The notes under the pieces are model-generated. The model worked only from the letters and a program-made list of their open reading frames with translations. It was not told where the DNA came from and did not search any database. A stretch of 34,538 nt of DNA from Acidomonas methanolica (GTDB taxonomy: Bacteria > Pseudomonadota > Alphaproteobacteria > Acetobacterales > Acetobacteraceae), in contig NZ_SLZN01000028.1 in NCBI RefSeq assembly GCF_004346035.1, positions 1-34,538 on the forward strand. The letters run 5' to 3'. The translations under genes and the position numbers were made by a program. This document shows, piece by piece, positions 1 through 7,957 of the stretch (position 1 is the stretch's first letter; each line of letters starts with the position of its first letter).

Positions 1-696
1 CGCATCCAGTCGCAGGCGGCTGATCATGCAGACGTGGTGCCTGACAGCGTTGAGCAGGTCGATCGACGCGTAGGAACTGTCGGATACCGCGACGATCTGC
101 CTCCCGGGCAACCATCGTGCAATCTGCAGCAGGCCCTGCCGCGCGCGATCCGTCAGTTTCCGGTGTGGCCGGCCTCGTTCGCGCGCATATCGTTCCGATG
201 GGCATAACAGGGTCAGAAACGGCAGTCCCCAGACCCGCGCCGTCCACGGAAGCGGCGTCAGCAGCATAAACACCTGCCAGCGCAGACCGCTGGCCTTGAC
301 GAAATGACCATGGGACGAACGCACCGGATCCCGATAGATGCCCCGCGCCGCAATTTTGCGGCCGGTGCGTCGTTCCAGCGTGTCGTCGATCCCAATGATG
401 ACAGGCCCATCGGGAACAAGGGCAGAGACCAGACCAAGGAACAGTATCCGGGCGAGACCACGGGCATTCCAACGACCGCAGTTCAGGACACGATGAAACG
501 ACGAAAAGTCCCTGGCATCCGACAAACCCACTGCCCGTAATGCCGAACAGACGGTCCTGCGTCCTGGAGAGAGGATCGCGCCCGATGCCAGCACCAGAAC
601 ACGACGCCATGTCGGCGCAGTGAAGGCCCTACGAAATGGCGCAAGCCACGCCGCCATACGGTCCGTATCGTTTGTGCTCTCCGTGTCCGATCCCAT
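1..696 (-). CDS. DDE transposase (IS701/DDE_5-like), C-terminus beyond window
   Basis: The minus strand is open without a stop from an ATG at 696 to the first base of the window, giving 232 codons of a protein that starts MGSDTESTNDTDRMAAWL. The central part has a catalytic-type Asp pair in the segment VIIGIDDTLERRTG, followed by RSSHGHFVKASGLRWQ, and a second Asp in IVAVSDSSYASIDLL. This layout is that of DDE-superfamily transposases of the IS701/DDE_5 type. The family call is by recognition, and the last catalytic acidic residue would lie outside the window. No frameshift is seen, so the gene may be intact. It sits downstream of, and in the same direction as, the Moco operon. Confidence 0.75.
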   Translation of the reverse strand, partial: MGSDTESTNDTDRMAAWLAPFRRAFTAPTWRRVLVLASGAILSPGRRTVCSALRAVGLSDARDFSSFHRVLNCGRWNARGLARILFLGLVSALVPDGPVIIGIDDTLERRTGRKIAARGIYRDPVRSSHGHFVKASGLRWQVFMLLTPLPWTARVWGLPFLTLLCPSERYARERGRPHRKLTDRARQGLLQIARWLPGRQIVAVSDSSYASIDLLNAVRHHVCMISRLRLDA

Positions 697-863
697 CACA
701 GGTCTCCCGCATCACATTGCGGACAAGACTCGCCCCATCAGGTGCAGGCGGGAATCCCGACAGGATTCACATTCGATTCATTACCCAAAACCGCCAAAGT
801 CCAGCTTAGTCTTCTCTTTCTAAAGGACCGTGCCGGCCGCCGACCATAGGTCCGGCGCCCGCT
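697..863. other. Non-coding stretch holding one end of the left insertion sequence
   Basis: This 167-base stretch separates the moaE stop from the transposase start. No convincing gene is present. It should hold the terminal inverted repeat of the element, but the other end lies outside the window, so the boundary cannot be fixed by comparing ends. The lower-GC part around 770-825 is the most likely edge. Confidence 0.45.
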
Positions 864-1340
864 TCATGGTCGTGACATCCCCTCGTCGCCATGGTCTCCG
901 TGGCCGTCGTGATGGTCATGATCATGATGGCAGGCGACCCATTCCGCCTCGCCGTCCAGATAATGTTCCTTCTTCCAGACCGGCAGGCGTTTCTTGATTT
1001 CGTCGATGATAAAGCGGCAGGCGCGGAACGCGGCGTCGCGGTGCGGGGCGGAGACGCCGATCCAGACGGCGAGGTCGCCGATGGCGAGGTAGCCGGTACG
1101 GTGCAAGGCCGCGACGGCGCTGACGGCGAAGCGGGCATGGGCTTCGGCCAGAATCCTTTCGCCTTCCGACTGCGCGAGCGGAAGATAGGAGACGTAATCC
1201 AGCCCGCTGACGGCGCGGCCGTCATTGGTCTCGCGCACCCAGCCCTCGAAGCTGCAATAACCCCCCGCGCTGGAGAGTAGGAGCGGCGCGCGCAGCGTGT
1301 CGAGGGAGACCGGCTCGGCGGAGATCAGGAAAGATGACAT
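864..1340 (-). CDS. moaE: Molybdopterin synthase catalytic (large) subunit MoaE
   Basis: MoaE forms the cytoplasmic molybdopterin synthase with MoaD and inserts two sulfurs into cyclic pyranopterin monophosphate. The 158-residue product has the family hallmarks GYCSFEGWVRETNDGR near residues 27-42, an H-R-x-G-x-L-x-I-G-D segment near 80-89, and the lysine-rich catalytic stretch KKRLPVWKKEHYLDG near 116-130. It is the last gene of the Moco operon and starts 4 bases after the moaD stop. Unusually, the C-terminus carries a tail of about 20 residues (about 138-158) made almost entirely of His, Asp and Gly, which is not part of the MoaE fold and looks able to bind metal. Confidence 0.95.
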   Translation of the reverse strand: MSSFLISAEPVSLDTLRAPLLLSSAGGYCSFEGWVRETNDGRAVSGLDYVSYLPLAQSEGERILAEAHARFAVSAVAALHRTGYLAIGDLAVWIGVSAPHRDAAFRACRFIIDEIKKRLPVWKKEHYLDGEAEWVACHHDHDHHDGHGDHGDEGMSRP

Positions 1341-1344
1341 CGGA

Positions 1345-1587
1345 TCAGCCGCCTGTGACGGGAGGAATGAAGACGACGGTATCGCCGTCCTTCAGCGGAT
1401 GGTCCCAGGGCTGGAAAGCGGCGTTGATGGCAACGCGCATCCGCCCGGCCGGGAGGGAGAAGCCATAGGCGGCGGCCAGTTCCTGATAGAGCGCCGCCGC
1501 CGTGGGGGCGCCGGTCTCGCGGCGTTCGCCCGGGCGCCCGGCCTCGTCGCGGAGCTGGGCGAAATATTCGAGGTCGATCCGGATCAT
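1345..1587 (-). CDS. moaD: Molybdopterin synthase sulfur-carrier (small) subunit MoaD
   Basis: An 80-residue beta-grasp, ubiquitin-like sulfur carrier. It opens MIRIDLEYFAQLRDEAG and ends in VVFIPPVTGG. The terminal Gly-Gly is the thiocarboxylation site that delivers sulfur to the MoaE active site. The ATG at 1587 overlaps the mobA stop as ATGA, which fixes the start and suggests translational coupling. Longer reading of the frame upstream would run into mobA and is not needed. Length is normal for the family. Confidence 0.95.
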   Translation of the reverse strand: MIRIDLEYFAQLRDEAGRPGERRETGAPTAAALYQELAAAYGFSLPAGRMRVAINAAFQPWDHPLKDGDTVVFIPPVTGG

Positions 1588-2177
1588 GGGGCTCCGATGC
1601 GGGCGAGCGCCGCGTCCCGCTCCTGCGGGGTGTTGACGTTGTCGAGCGCGCCGCCGGAACGCGGCGGCAGCAGGCGGGTGTCGCCGTGGATCAGCGCCTT
1701 GCGCGGGCAGCTCCTGCCCTGGGCGAAGGAGGCGGCGAGGGCGGTCAGCGCGGCGGGCTCCCAGATGGTGCAGAGCGGTTCCGGCAGGTCGTCGAACGTG
1801 CTGCGGAAGGCGACGGCGCTCTGGCATGCGGTGTCGCGCGCGGCGATGAGCGTGTCCAGCGTCGCGCGGTCGAGCCGGGGAAGATCGCAGGCGACGGCGA
1901 GCCACGCAACATGCGGATGCGCCGCGTGGGCGGCCAGCAGACCGGCGGCGGGGCCGACCGAATCCAGATGGTCCACGATCTGGGGAAAGCGCGCGCGGAC
2001 CGGATCATGAATCTGATCGGGACGCACGGAGACGAAGCAGCGTTCGACCAGCGGGGCGAGCAGGGCGAAGGCGGCGTCAAGTTGCGGCTGCCCGGCATAG
2101 TCCAGCGCCGCCTTGTCCTGCCCCATGCGCGTGGACTGGCCGCCCGCGAGGATCAGCCCGTACAGCGGGGTAGTCAC
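1584..2177 (-). CDS. mobA: Molybdenum cofactor guanylyltransferase MobA
   Basis: MobA attaches GMP to Mo-molybdopterin to make the guanine dinucleotide cofactor used by DMSO-reductase-type enzymes. The 197-residue product begins with the nucleotide-binding signature LILAGGQSTRMGQDKA, and then shows DSVGPAAGLLA, the metal/nucleotide-site ACDLPRLD and a late DNVNTPQE segment. I place the start at GTG 2177 because it overlaps the moaC stop (GTGA) and puts the LAGG motif about 10 residues in. The reading frame is open further upstream, but that would overlap moaC heavily. SUOX/MsrP-type enzymes do not need the dinucleotide form, so MobA implies other molybdoenzymes elsewhere in the genome. Confidence 0.92.
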   Translation of the reverse strand: MTTPLYGLILAGGQSTRMGQDKAALDYAGQPQLDAAFALLAPLVERCFVSVRPDQIHDPVRARFPQIVDHLDSVGPAAGLLAAHAAHPHVAWLAVACDLPRLDRATLDTLIAARDTACQSAVAFRSTFDDLPEPLCTIWEPAALTALAASFAQGRSCPRKALIHGDTRLLPPRSGGALDNVNTPQERDAALARIGAP

Positions 2178-2659
2178 GGCGGCACTCCGACATCGCGCTT
2201 GCCGCCGGTCTTGCCGAGCAGGCGGACGGAGCGAATCTCCATGTCGTGGGTCAGCGCCTTGCACATATCGTAGATCGTCAGCGCCGCGACGGACGCGCCG
2301 GTCAGGGCCTCCATCTCGACGCCGGTCCGGCCGGTGCAGGTGACGCGGCAGTCGATGATCGCCTCGTCGCCCTCGACGGCGATATCGAGGGTGCAGCCGT
2401 CGATCTGCAACGGGTGGCAGAGGGGAATCAGCGAGGAGGTGGCCTTCACCCCGGAAATTCCGGCGATCTGCGCGATGGTGAGGACCGCGCCCTTCTTCGT
2501 GGTGAAGCCCGCTTCCGTCAAAATGCGGGCGACATCGGGCGGGAAGCGGAGCCGCGCCTGCGCGTGCGCCTCGCGGCGGGTGACGGCCTTGCCGCCGACC
2601 TCCACCATGCGGGGGCGCTCGCCATGTTCGTCGAGATGGGTGAGGGTCGGTTCTGTCAT
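2174..2659 (-). CDS. moaC: Cyclic pyranopterin monophosphate synthase MoaC
   Basis: MoaC converts the 3',8-cyclo-GTP intermediate made by MoaA into cyclic pyranopterin monophosphate. The 161-residue protein has the family segments KATSSLIPLCHPLQIDG, TGRTGVEMEALTGASVAALTIYDMCKAL and, near the end, VRLLGKTGGKRD. These contain the conserved His, Glu, Asp and Lys residues of the active site. It begins one base after the moaA stop and ends inside the mobA start, so it is in the middle of the operon. Length is normal. Confidence 0.96.
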   Translation of the reverse strand: MTEPTLTHLDEHGERPRMVEVGGKAVTRREAHAQARLRFPPDVARILTEAGFTTKKGAVLTIAQIAGISGVKATSSLIPLCHPLQIDGCTLDIAVEGDEAIIDCRVTCTGRTGVEMEALTGASVAALTIYDMCKALTHDMEIRSVRLLGKTGGKRDVGVPP

Positions 2660-2660
2660 G

Positions 2661-3704
2661 TCATCCGCCGATATAATGCATTTCGACTTTTTCGCGATGA
2701 CCGTGAGGAGGCGGAGAGGCGCGCTCCTCGCTGTAGCGGTCCGTCCGGTTGCGCCAGACGCCGGAAAGCAGGGCGTGCAGGCGGCTCTCCGTCACCTCGG
2801 GCGGGGCGTCCGCGCGCAGGACGGCGCGCAGGTCGGTGCCCGTGGTGGCGAAGAGGCAGGTGTAGAACCGCCCGTCGGAGGAGAGGCGCGCGCGGGAGCA
2901 GTCGCCGCAGAACGGGGCGGTCACGGCGGAGACGAAGCCGATCTCTCCCGCGCCGTCGAGGAAACGGTAACGCCGGGCGACTTCGCCGCGATGATTCGGG
3001 CTTAGCGGCTCCAGCGGCCAGAGCGCGGCGATTCGGTCATGCAACTCGCGGGAAGGAACGACATCGTCGAGCATCCAGCCGTTGCGGTTGCCGACATCCA
3101 TATATTCGATGAAACGCAGCACGATGCCGGTATGCCGGAAGTGCCGGACGAGGGAAAGCGCATCCGCCTCGTTGACGCTGCGCTGGAGCACGGTGTTGAT
3201 CTTCACCCCGCCGGGGAAATCCTGCGCCGTAGCGGATGCGATTCCGTCCAGAACCTGGTCGAGCTTCGCCCGGCCGCCGCTCATCCGGGCGAAGCGGACG
3301 GGGTCGAGACTGTCGAGGCTGATCGTGACGCGGGAGAGGCCCGCCGCGCGCAGGTCGGCGGCATGGCGCGGCAGCAGCACGCCGTTCGTGGTCAGCGCGA
3401 TGTCCTCGATGCCGGGAATATGGGTGAGGCGGGTGACGAGCCCGGGCAGGCCGGGGCGCAGGAGCGGCTCGCCACCGGTCAGGCGCAGCTTGGTGACGCC
3501 GAGGCCCGCGGCGATCCTCGCGACGCGTTCGATCTCGTCGAAGCTCAGCCGCTCCTGCGGATCGAGGAAGCGATATTGCTCGTGATAGGTCGTCTCCGGC
3601 ATGCAATAGGGGCAGCGGAAATTGCAGTGGTCCATGACCGAGATGCGCAGGTCGCGCATCGGTCGGCCCAGCCTGTCCGCGAATGGGGGCGTTTCACCAG
3701 CCAT
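2661..3704 (-). CDS. moaA: GTP 3',8-cyclase MoaA (radical SAM)
   Basis: MoaA starts Moco synthesis by radical rearrangement of GTP, using two 4Fe-4S clusters. The 347-residue product has the radical SAM cluster motif CNFRCPYC (Cys27, 31, 34), the LRLTGGEPLLRPGL segment, and the second-cluster motif PFCGDCSRARL with a third Cys in FYTCLF. It ends in Gly-Gly (MHYIGG), the tail needed for activity in MoaA. The ATG at 3704 lies 11 bases inside the end of moeA, consistent with a single transcript running moeA to moaE. Confidence 0.97.
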   Translation of the reverse strand: MAGETPPFADRLGRPMRDLRISVMDHCNFRCPYCMPETTYHEQYRFLDPQERLSFDEIERVARIAAGLGVTKLRLTGGEPLLRPGLPGLVTRLTHIPGIEDIALTTNGVLLPRHAADLRAAGLSRVTISLDSLDPVRFARMSGGRAKLDQVLDGIASATAQDFPGGVKINTVLQRSVNEADALSLVRHFRHTGIVLRFIEYMDVGNRNGWMLDDVVPSRELHDRIAALWPLEPLSPNHRGEVARRYRFLDGAGEIGFVSAVTAPFCGDCSRARLSSDGRFYTCLFATTGTDLRAVLRADAPPEVTESRLHALLSGVWRNRTDRYSEERASPPPHGHREKVEMHYIGG

Positions 3705-4908
3705 GGAAGGTCACGGCGCTCCCGGCGGGGGCGGCGCCGTCGCCCGGAGGGATTTCGACGATGCCGTCAGTGCTGCCGAGATGGTTGAAATCGCCGGAGG
3801 TGGAAACCGGGAGGAGATGGGCGAGTGTCTGCCCGCTCGCCGCATGTGTCAGCCGGGCGGGCATGAAGCGGGTGAGGTCCGGCAGGCGTGGGGCATCTTC
3901 CGCGAGCGCGAGCGGGACGGCGCGGGACTCCGTCGCCCCCTCGGCGGCGGTCAGCGCGGGCAGCACGTAGCGCGTGAAGCACGTCATGGCGGAAACGGGG
4001 TTGCCGGGCAGGGCGAACACCGCCTGCCCCTGCGGGCCGAGGCCGAACCAGAGCGGCCGGCCGGGACGCTGGGCGACCCGGTGGAAGATGCGGCGGACGC
4101 CGAGCTGTTCCAGCGCCTGCGGGACGTAATCGAAATCGCCCATCGACACGCCGCCGGAGAGGATGACCACATCGCGCTCCGCCAGCGCCCGCGTCATGAC
4201 GGCCATGGTCGCGTCCGGATCGTCCGGCGCCCAGAAGCGTTCCGCCTCGCCGAACCCGTGCAGCGCGAGCGAGGCGGCGATGGCTTCCTCGTTGGAGCGG
4301 CGGATTTCCCAGTCGCGCACCGGCCCGTCGACGGGCACGAGTTCGTCGCCGGTGGAAAGGATGGCGAGGCGCGGGCGGCGGCTGACCGCCACCTCCGCCA
4401 CGCCGTTCCCCGCCAGCACGGCGAGGGCGGGGGCACTGAGGCGCGTTCCGGGAGACAGGAGCGCCTCGCCCGCGCGGCAGTCGCTCCCGCGCCGGTGGAT
4501 GAACTGGCCCGGGACGGGCGTGTAGCCGGGTTCGAGCGTGGCGACGCCGTCCACCCGGGTGATGCGTTCCACGGGGACGATCGTATCCGCGCCAGCGGGG
4601 CACATGGCTCCGGTCATCGTCTCGATGCAGCCGGACGGATCGGTCAGGTTCAGCGCGGGCATGCCGGCGCGCTGCGTGCCGAGAATGGGCAGGCGCGCGG
4701 GTGCGCCATGCCGAAGGGCGATGCCGTCCATCATCACGCGGTCATAGGGCGGCTGGTCCCGCTCGGCGGCGATCGTCTCGCGCAGGATGCGACCGGCCGC
4801 CGCGCCGAGCGCCACGCGCTCCGTACCCAGCGGGCGGAGCGTCCGGCGGATCAGGGTTTCGGCTTCGGCGACGCCGAGCGCAGACTCTTGCGGGGGGCGG
4901 CTCATCAT
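3694..4908 (-). CDS. moeA: Molybdopterin molybdenumtransferase MoeA
   Basis: MoeA inserts molybdate into adenylylated molybdopterin. The protein shows the family motifs in order: DRVMMDGIAL, ETMTGAMCPAGADTIVPVE, LAILSTGDELVPVDGP, VVILSGGVSMGDFDYV and VFALPGNPVSAMTCF. I place the start at the first of two adjacent ATGs (4908; the other is 4905), giving 404 residues. An in-frame ATG at 4950 exists, but it would add 14 residues unlike the family. It is the first gene of the operon. A TATAAG hexamer only 7 bases upstream could give a near-leaderless transcript, and a TGTTAT hexamer around 4944-4949 is an alternative -10. Confidence 0.95.
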   Translation of the reverse strand: MMSRPPQESALGVAEAETLIRRTLRPLGTERVALGAAAGRILRETIAAERDQPPYDRVMMDGIALRHGAPARLPILGTQRAGMPALNLTDPSGCIETMTGAMCPAGADTIVPVERITRVDGVATLEPGYTPVPGQFIHRRGSDCRAGEALLSPGTRLSAPALAVLAGNGVAEVAVSRRPRLAILSTGDELVPVDGPVRDWEIRRSNEEAIAASLALHGFGEAERFWAPDDPDATMAVMTRALAERDVVILSGGVSMGDFDYVPQALEQLGVRRIFHRVAQRPGRPLWFGLGPQGQAVFALPGNPVSAMTCFTRYVLPALTAAEGATESRAVPLALAEDAPRLPDLTRFMPARLTHAASGQTLAHLLPVSTSGDFNHLGSTDGIVEIPPGDGAAPAGSAVTFHGW

Positions 4909-5279
4909 GTCCGGCTTATAGAAGGGGAGCGTGCCATAAGGGAATAACATGCGGCGCGGAAGAAAAATAACAAGCCCGGTCCGGATTTTCCAGATAAGTT
5001 CACAAGATATTTTTTGCCAGATCCGTTGCGGGGAGACACCGGAATGGCTTGGCTCGCGTGGCCGATCGAGCGAGAAGGCAGCGATTCCCGGCTCGTGCGG
5101 GTGCTCCGGCCGCCGCGGACCCAGTTGGAAACCCGAAAGTTTTCATTTAGAGAAAACGCCGATTGCGAGGGTTCCGCAGCCGTGCTAGCTGAACCGAACC
5201 GAACGGTCATTATTGCGTAATTCGCCTTCCGGCGCGCTTGCCGCAGCGTCCGGAGACAGGCGTCCACGGAAGGACGGAC
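4909..5279. other. Divergent control region between the Moco and emr operons
   Basis: This 371-base stretch has no credible gene. The third nearest moeA is AT-rich. The middle holds nested inverted repeats: an outer arm CCGGAAT (5039-5045) facing ATTCCCGG (5084-5091, one bulged C) and an inner CTCGC (5053-5057) facing GCGAG (5070-5074). A further perfect inverted repeat, GTTTTC-N7-GAAAAC, lies at 5139-5157, just before the likely emr promoter. The nested fold could be an RNA element on either strand, including the moeA leader, but I do not recognise it as a known riboswitch. Confidence 0.5.
5163..5207 (+). promoter_or_regulatory. Candidate emrA promoter with a small inverted-repeat operator
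   Basis: TTGCGA (5163-5168) and TAGCTG (5186-5191) are separated by 17 bases and give a weak sigma-70-like promoter. The short inverted repeat ACCG-AA-CGGT (5198-5207) lies at the expected start of transcription and is preceded by GAACC units in tandem. Its position suits a repressor site, but no regulator gene is adjacent. This is read from sequence only. Confidence 0.3.
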
Positions 5280-6386
5280 ATGGCTGAGGATGAACAGCAG
5301 GACGGGCAGCAGGACAACGGCGCGGCGAACGGCAAGACGTCGAAACCGGCAAAACGCAGCCCGGTGGTACGGGTGGTCATCATCCTTCTTGTTGTATTGG
5401 CGATTTTCGGTTGGGCCACCTACTGGTTCCTGACCCGCAACGAGGTCGAGACGGACGACGCCTATACTGAAGGGCGCAAGCTGGCGGTCGCTCCCCATGT
5501 GAACGGCTATGTCACCCAGCTTCTGATCAATGACAACCAGTTCGTCCATGCCGGGCAGCTTCTGCTGACCATCGACGATCGCGACTATATCGCCGCGCTG
5601 CACCGGGCCGAGGCTCAGCTCGCGCAGGCCCGGGCCAATCTGGCGGGGTCGCGTCTTCTGGAGCTTGTGGCCAAGCAGAACTTTCCCGGACGCCTGAAAT
5701 CCGCGCAAGGCCGGCTGGCCGACGCCCAGGCGCAGCTCTTCAGGGCCGAGACGGATTATCGCCGCCAGAAGGTCGTGTCCCGCGCGGCGACGACGCAGCA
5801 GAACATCGACTACGCCAAGGCTGCGCTGGACCAGGCGCGGGCGCAGGTCATCGAGGCGGAGGGCGAACTGGAGCAGGCGAAGCCCGTCATCCCCAATATC
5901 GAAAATACCAAGGTGACGATCACGCAGCAGGAAGCGGCGCTGAAGGCCTCCGAGGCCAGTATCGTGCAGGCGCAGCTGAATTACGGATGGACGCGTGTCG
6001 TCGCGCCGCATGACGGCTGGATCGCCCAGCGCAATGTGGAGCAGGGCAATTTCGTCCAGACCGGGGAGAAGCTGTTCTCGATCGTCGAGCCGGAAGTGTG
6101 GGTGGTCTCCAACTACAAGGAGACCCAGATCACGCGGATGCGGCCGGGCCAGAAGGTCAGGATTCGCGTGGACGCCTATCCGTCGCTCGACCTGCGCGGG
6201 CATGTGGATTCGATCCAGCTCGGCGCGGGTGCCGCGTTCAGCACCTTCCCGCCGGAGAACGCGACGGGTAATTTCGTGAAGATCGTGCAGCGCGTGCCGG
6301 TGAAGATCCTCATCGACAGCGGCCTCGACCCGAAGATTCCGCTGCCGCTGGGCATCTCCGTCGAGTCGACGGTCACCGTGCAATGA
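5280..6386 (+). CDS. emrA: EmrA-type membrane fusion protein (HlyD family)
   Basis: Periplasmic adaptor linking the inner-membrane MFS pump to the outer-membrane channel. The 368-residue protein has an N-terminal cytoplasmic tail rich in Gln, Asp and Lys, one membrane segment (VVRVVIILLVVLAIFGWATY, about residues 29-48), the signature EVETDDAYTEGRKLAVAPHVNGYV, a long helical hairpin (about 110-225) and a second lipoyl half with LNYGWTRVVAPHDGWI. The start at 5280 is chosen over an in-frame ATG at 5238 because GGAAGGACGGAC precedes it. It overlaps emrB by 4 bases (ATGA). Substrates cannot be read from sequence; EmrA homologues serve export of hydrophobic toxins. Confidence 0.92.
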   Translation: MAEDEQQDGQQDNGAANGKTSKPAKRSPVVRVVIILLVVLAIFGWATYWFLTRNEVETDDAYTEGRKLAVAPHVNGYVTQLLINDNQFVHAGQLLLTIDDRDYIAALHRAEAQLAQARANLAGSRLLELVAKQNFPGRLKSAQGRLADAQAQLFRAETDYRRQKVVSRAATTQQNIDYAKAALDQARAQVIEAEGELEQAKPVIPNIENTKVTITQQEAALKASEASIVQAQLNYGWTRVVAPHDGWIAQRNVEQGNFVQTGEKLFSIVEPEVWVVSNYKETQITRMRPGQKVRIRVDAYPSLDLRGHVDSIQLGAGAAFSTFPPENATGNFVKIVQRVPVKILIDSGLDPKIPLPLGISVESTVTVQ

Positions 6387-7957
6387 GCGGCAGCGCCGAC
6401 CACGATGCGGAGTGGAAGCCGAAGGCGAATCCGTGGCTGATCGCCGTGGTGGTGACGCTCGGCGCTTTCATGGAGGTGCTGGACACCACGATCATCAACG
6501 TGGCGCTGCCGCATATATCCGGCGCGCTCGGCAGTTCCTACGACGACGCCACCTGGGCGCTGACCTCCTATCTCGTGGCCAACGGCATCGTGCTGACCAT
6601 CTCGGCATGGTTCGGCAAGCTGTTGGGGCGCAAGCGCTACTTCCTGATCTGCATCGCCATGTTCACGGTCTCGTCCTTCCTCTGCGGCCTCTCGACCAGC
6701 CTGCCGATGCTGATCGTCTTCCGCCTGATGCAGGGGTTCTTCGGCGGCGGGCTGCAACCCAACCAGCAATCCATCATCCTGGACACCTTTCCGCCGCACC
6801 TGCGCGGGGCGGCGTTCGGGCTGACGGCGATCGCGACCATCGTCGCGCCGATCCTCGGCCCGCTTCTGGGCGGGTATCTGGTGGACAACTATTCCTGGCG
6901 CTGGATTTTCTACGTCAACGTCCCCTTCGGCATCCTGACGCTGATCGGCGTCTCGACGCTGGTCGAAGATCCGCCATGGGTCAAGCAGGAGCGCACCAAG
7001 ATCGACGTGGTGGGCATCGGGCTGATTTCCCTGGGGCTGGGCTGTCTGGAGATCATGTGCGACCGCGGCGAGGATGACGACTGGTTCGGCTCCAACTTCA
7101 TCATCGTCATGGCGGTGCTGGGAATCGGCGGCACGCTCGCGGCCATATTGTGGCTGCTGAAGACGAAGAACCCGCTGCTCGACCTCTCGATCTTCAAGGA
7201 CCGCAACTTCGCCGTCGGCACGTTCCTGATGGCGATGGTGGGCGGGCTGCTCTATGCCTCCGCGATCATCGTGCCGCAATTCGCCCAGCAGGTGCTCGGC
7301 TACACGGCGACCATTTCCGGCGAGGTGCTCGCGCCGGGCGGCGTGATCATCATTTGCCTCATCCCGCTGGTCGGGCGGCTGATGGGCAAGGTGCAACTGC
7401 GCAACCTGATCGCCTTCGGCTTCTTCCTGATGGGGTGCTCCATGTTCTATTCGGCGCAGCTCGTGCCGACGACAAGCTACACCCATCTCGTGGAGTATCG
7501 TATTTTCCAGACCAGTGCGCTGGCGTTCCTGTTCGTGCCGATCTCGACGGTCGCCTACGCCACCTTGCCGCGACGGCTGAATTCCGATGCTTCGGCCATG
7601 TTCAGCATGTCGCGCAATTATGTCGGTTCGCTGGCGATTTCCCTGGCGACATCGGCGGTGCTGGAAACCCGGCAGCAAAGGCAGTCGCTGCTCACGCACT
7701 GGATGACGCCCTATGCGCAGGGCTTCAACGACTATCTGGACGGCGTGCGGCGCACGGCCATGGAATACGGGATGACCTCCCCCGTCGCCGATCAGTATGC
7801 GCGGCATAACCTGTACCAGACCTTTACGCAGCAGGCCTCTATGCTGGCCTATAATCAGTTTTTCATGGAGATCGGCATCATCGCCTTCTGCGTCGTGCCG
7901 ATCTGTTTTCTGCTCTCGTATGTCAAGCGAAGCGGGGGCGGCGAGGGAGCGCATTGA
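6383..7957 (+). CDS. emrB: EmrB-type MFS drug/proton antiporter (DHA2, 14 TM)
   Basis: Inner-membrane pump of the tripartite exporter. The 524-residue protein has about 14 hydrophobic segments, as in the DHA2 family. It has the TM1 signature FMEVLDTTIINVALP, the A-like loop GRKRYFL, and the antiporter motif C region GPLLGGYLVDNYSWRWIFYVN. The C-terminus is short and basic after the last membrane segment. Its start overlaps emrA and its stop touches the start of the outer-membrane gene, so the three genes form one operon and presumably one complex. Confidence 0.94.
   Translation: MSGSADHDAEWKPKANPWLIAVVVTLGAFMEVLDTTIINVALPHISGALGSSYDDATWALTSYLVANGIVLTISAWFGKLLGRKRYFLICIAMFTVSSFLCGLSTSLPMLIVFRLMQGFFGGGLQPNQQSIILDTFPPHLRGAAFGLTAIATIVAPILGPLLGGYLVDNYSWRWIFYVNVPFGILTLIGVSTLVEDPPWVKQERTKIDVVGIGLISLGLGCLEIMCDRGEDDDWFGSNFIIVMAVLGIGGTLAAILWLLKTKNPLLDLSIFKDRNFAVGTFLMAMVGGLLYASAIIVPQFAQQVLGYTATISGEVLAPGGVIIICLIPLVGRLMGKVQLRNLIAFGFFLMGCSMFYSAQLVPTTSYTHLVEYRIFQTSALAFLFVPISTVAYATLPRRLNSDASAMFSMSRNYVGSLAISLATSAVLETRQQRQSLLTHWMTPYAQGFNDYLDGVRRTAMEYGMTSPVADQYARHNLYQTFTQQASMLAYNQFFMEIGIIAFCVVPICFLLSYVKRSGGGEGAH

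Noticed and set aside
4951-5200. A molybdenum cofactor riboswitch upstream of moeA
   Set aside because: Structure is possible, but I could not match the known consensus by eye, so it is reported only as an unassigned structured region.
4905-6383. Minus-strand open frame of about 490 codons opposite emrA
   Set aside because: It covers a non-coding control region and a clear HlyD-family gene. The product has no recognisable domain.
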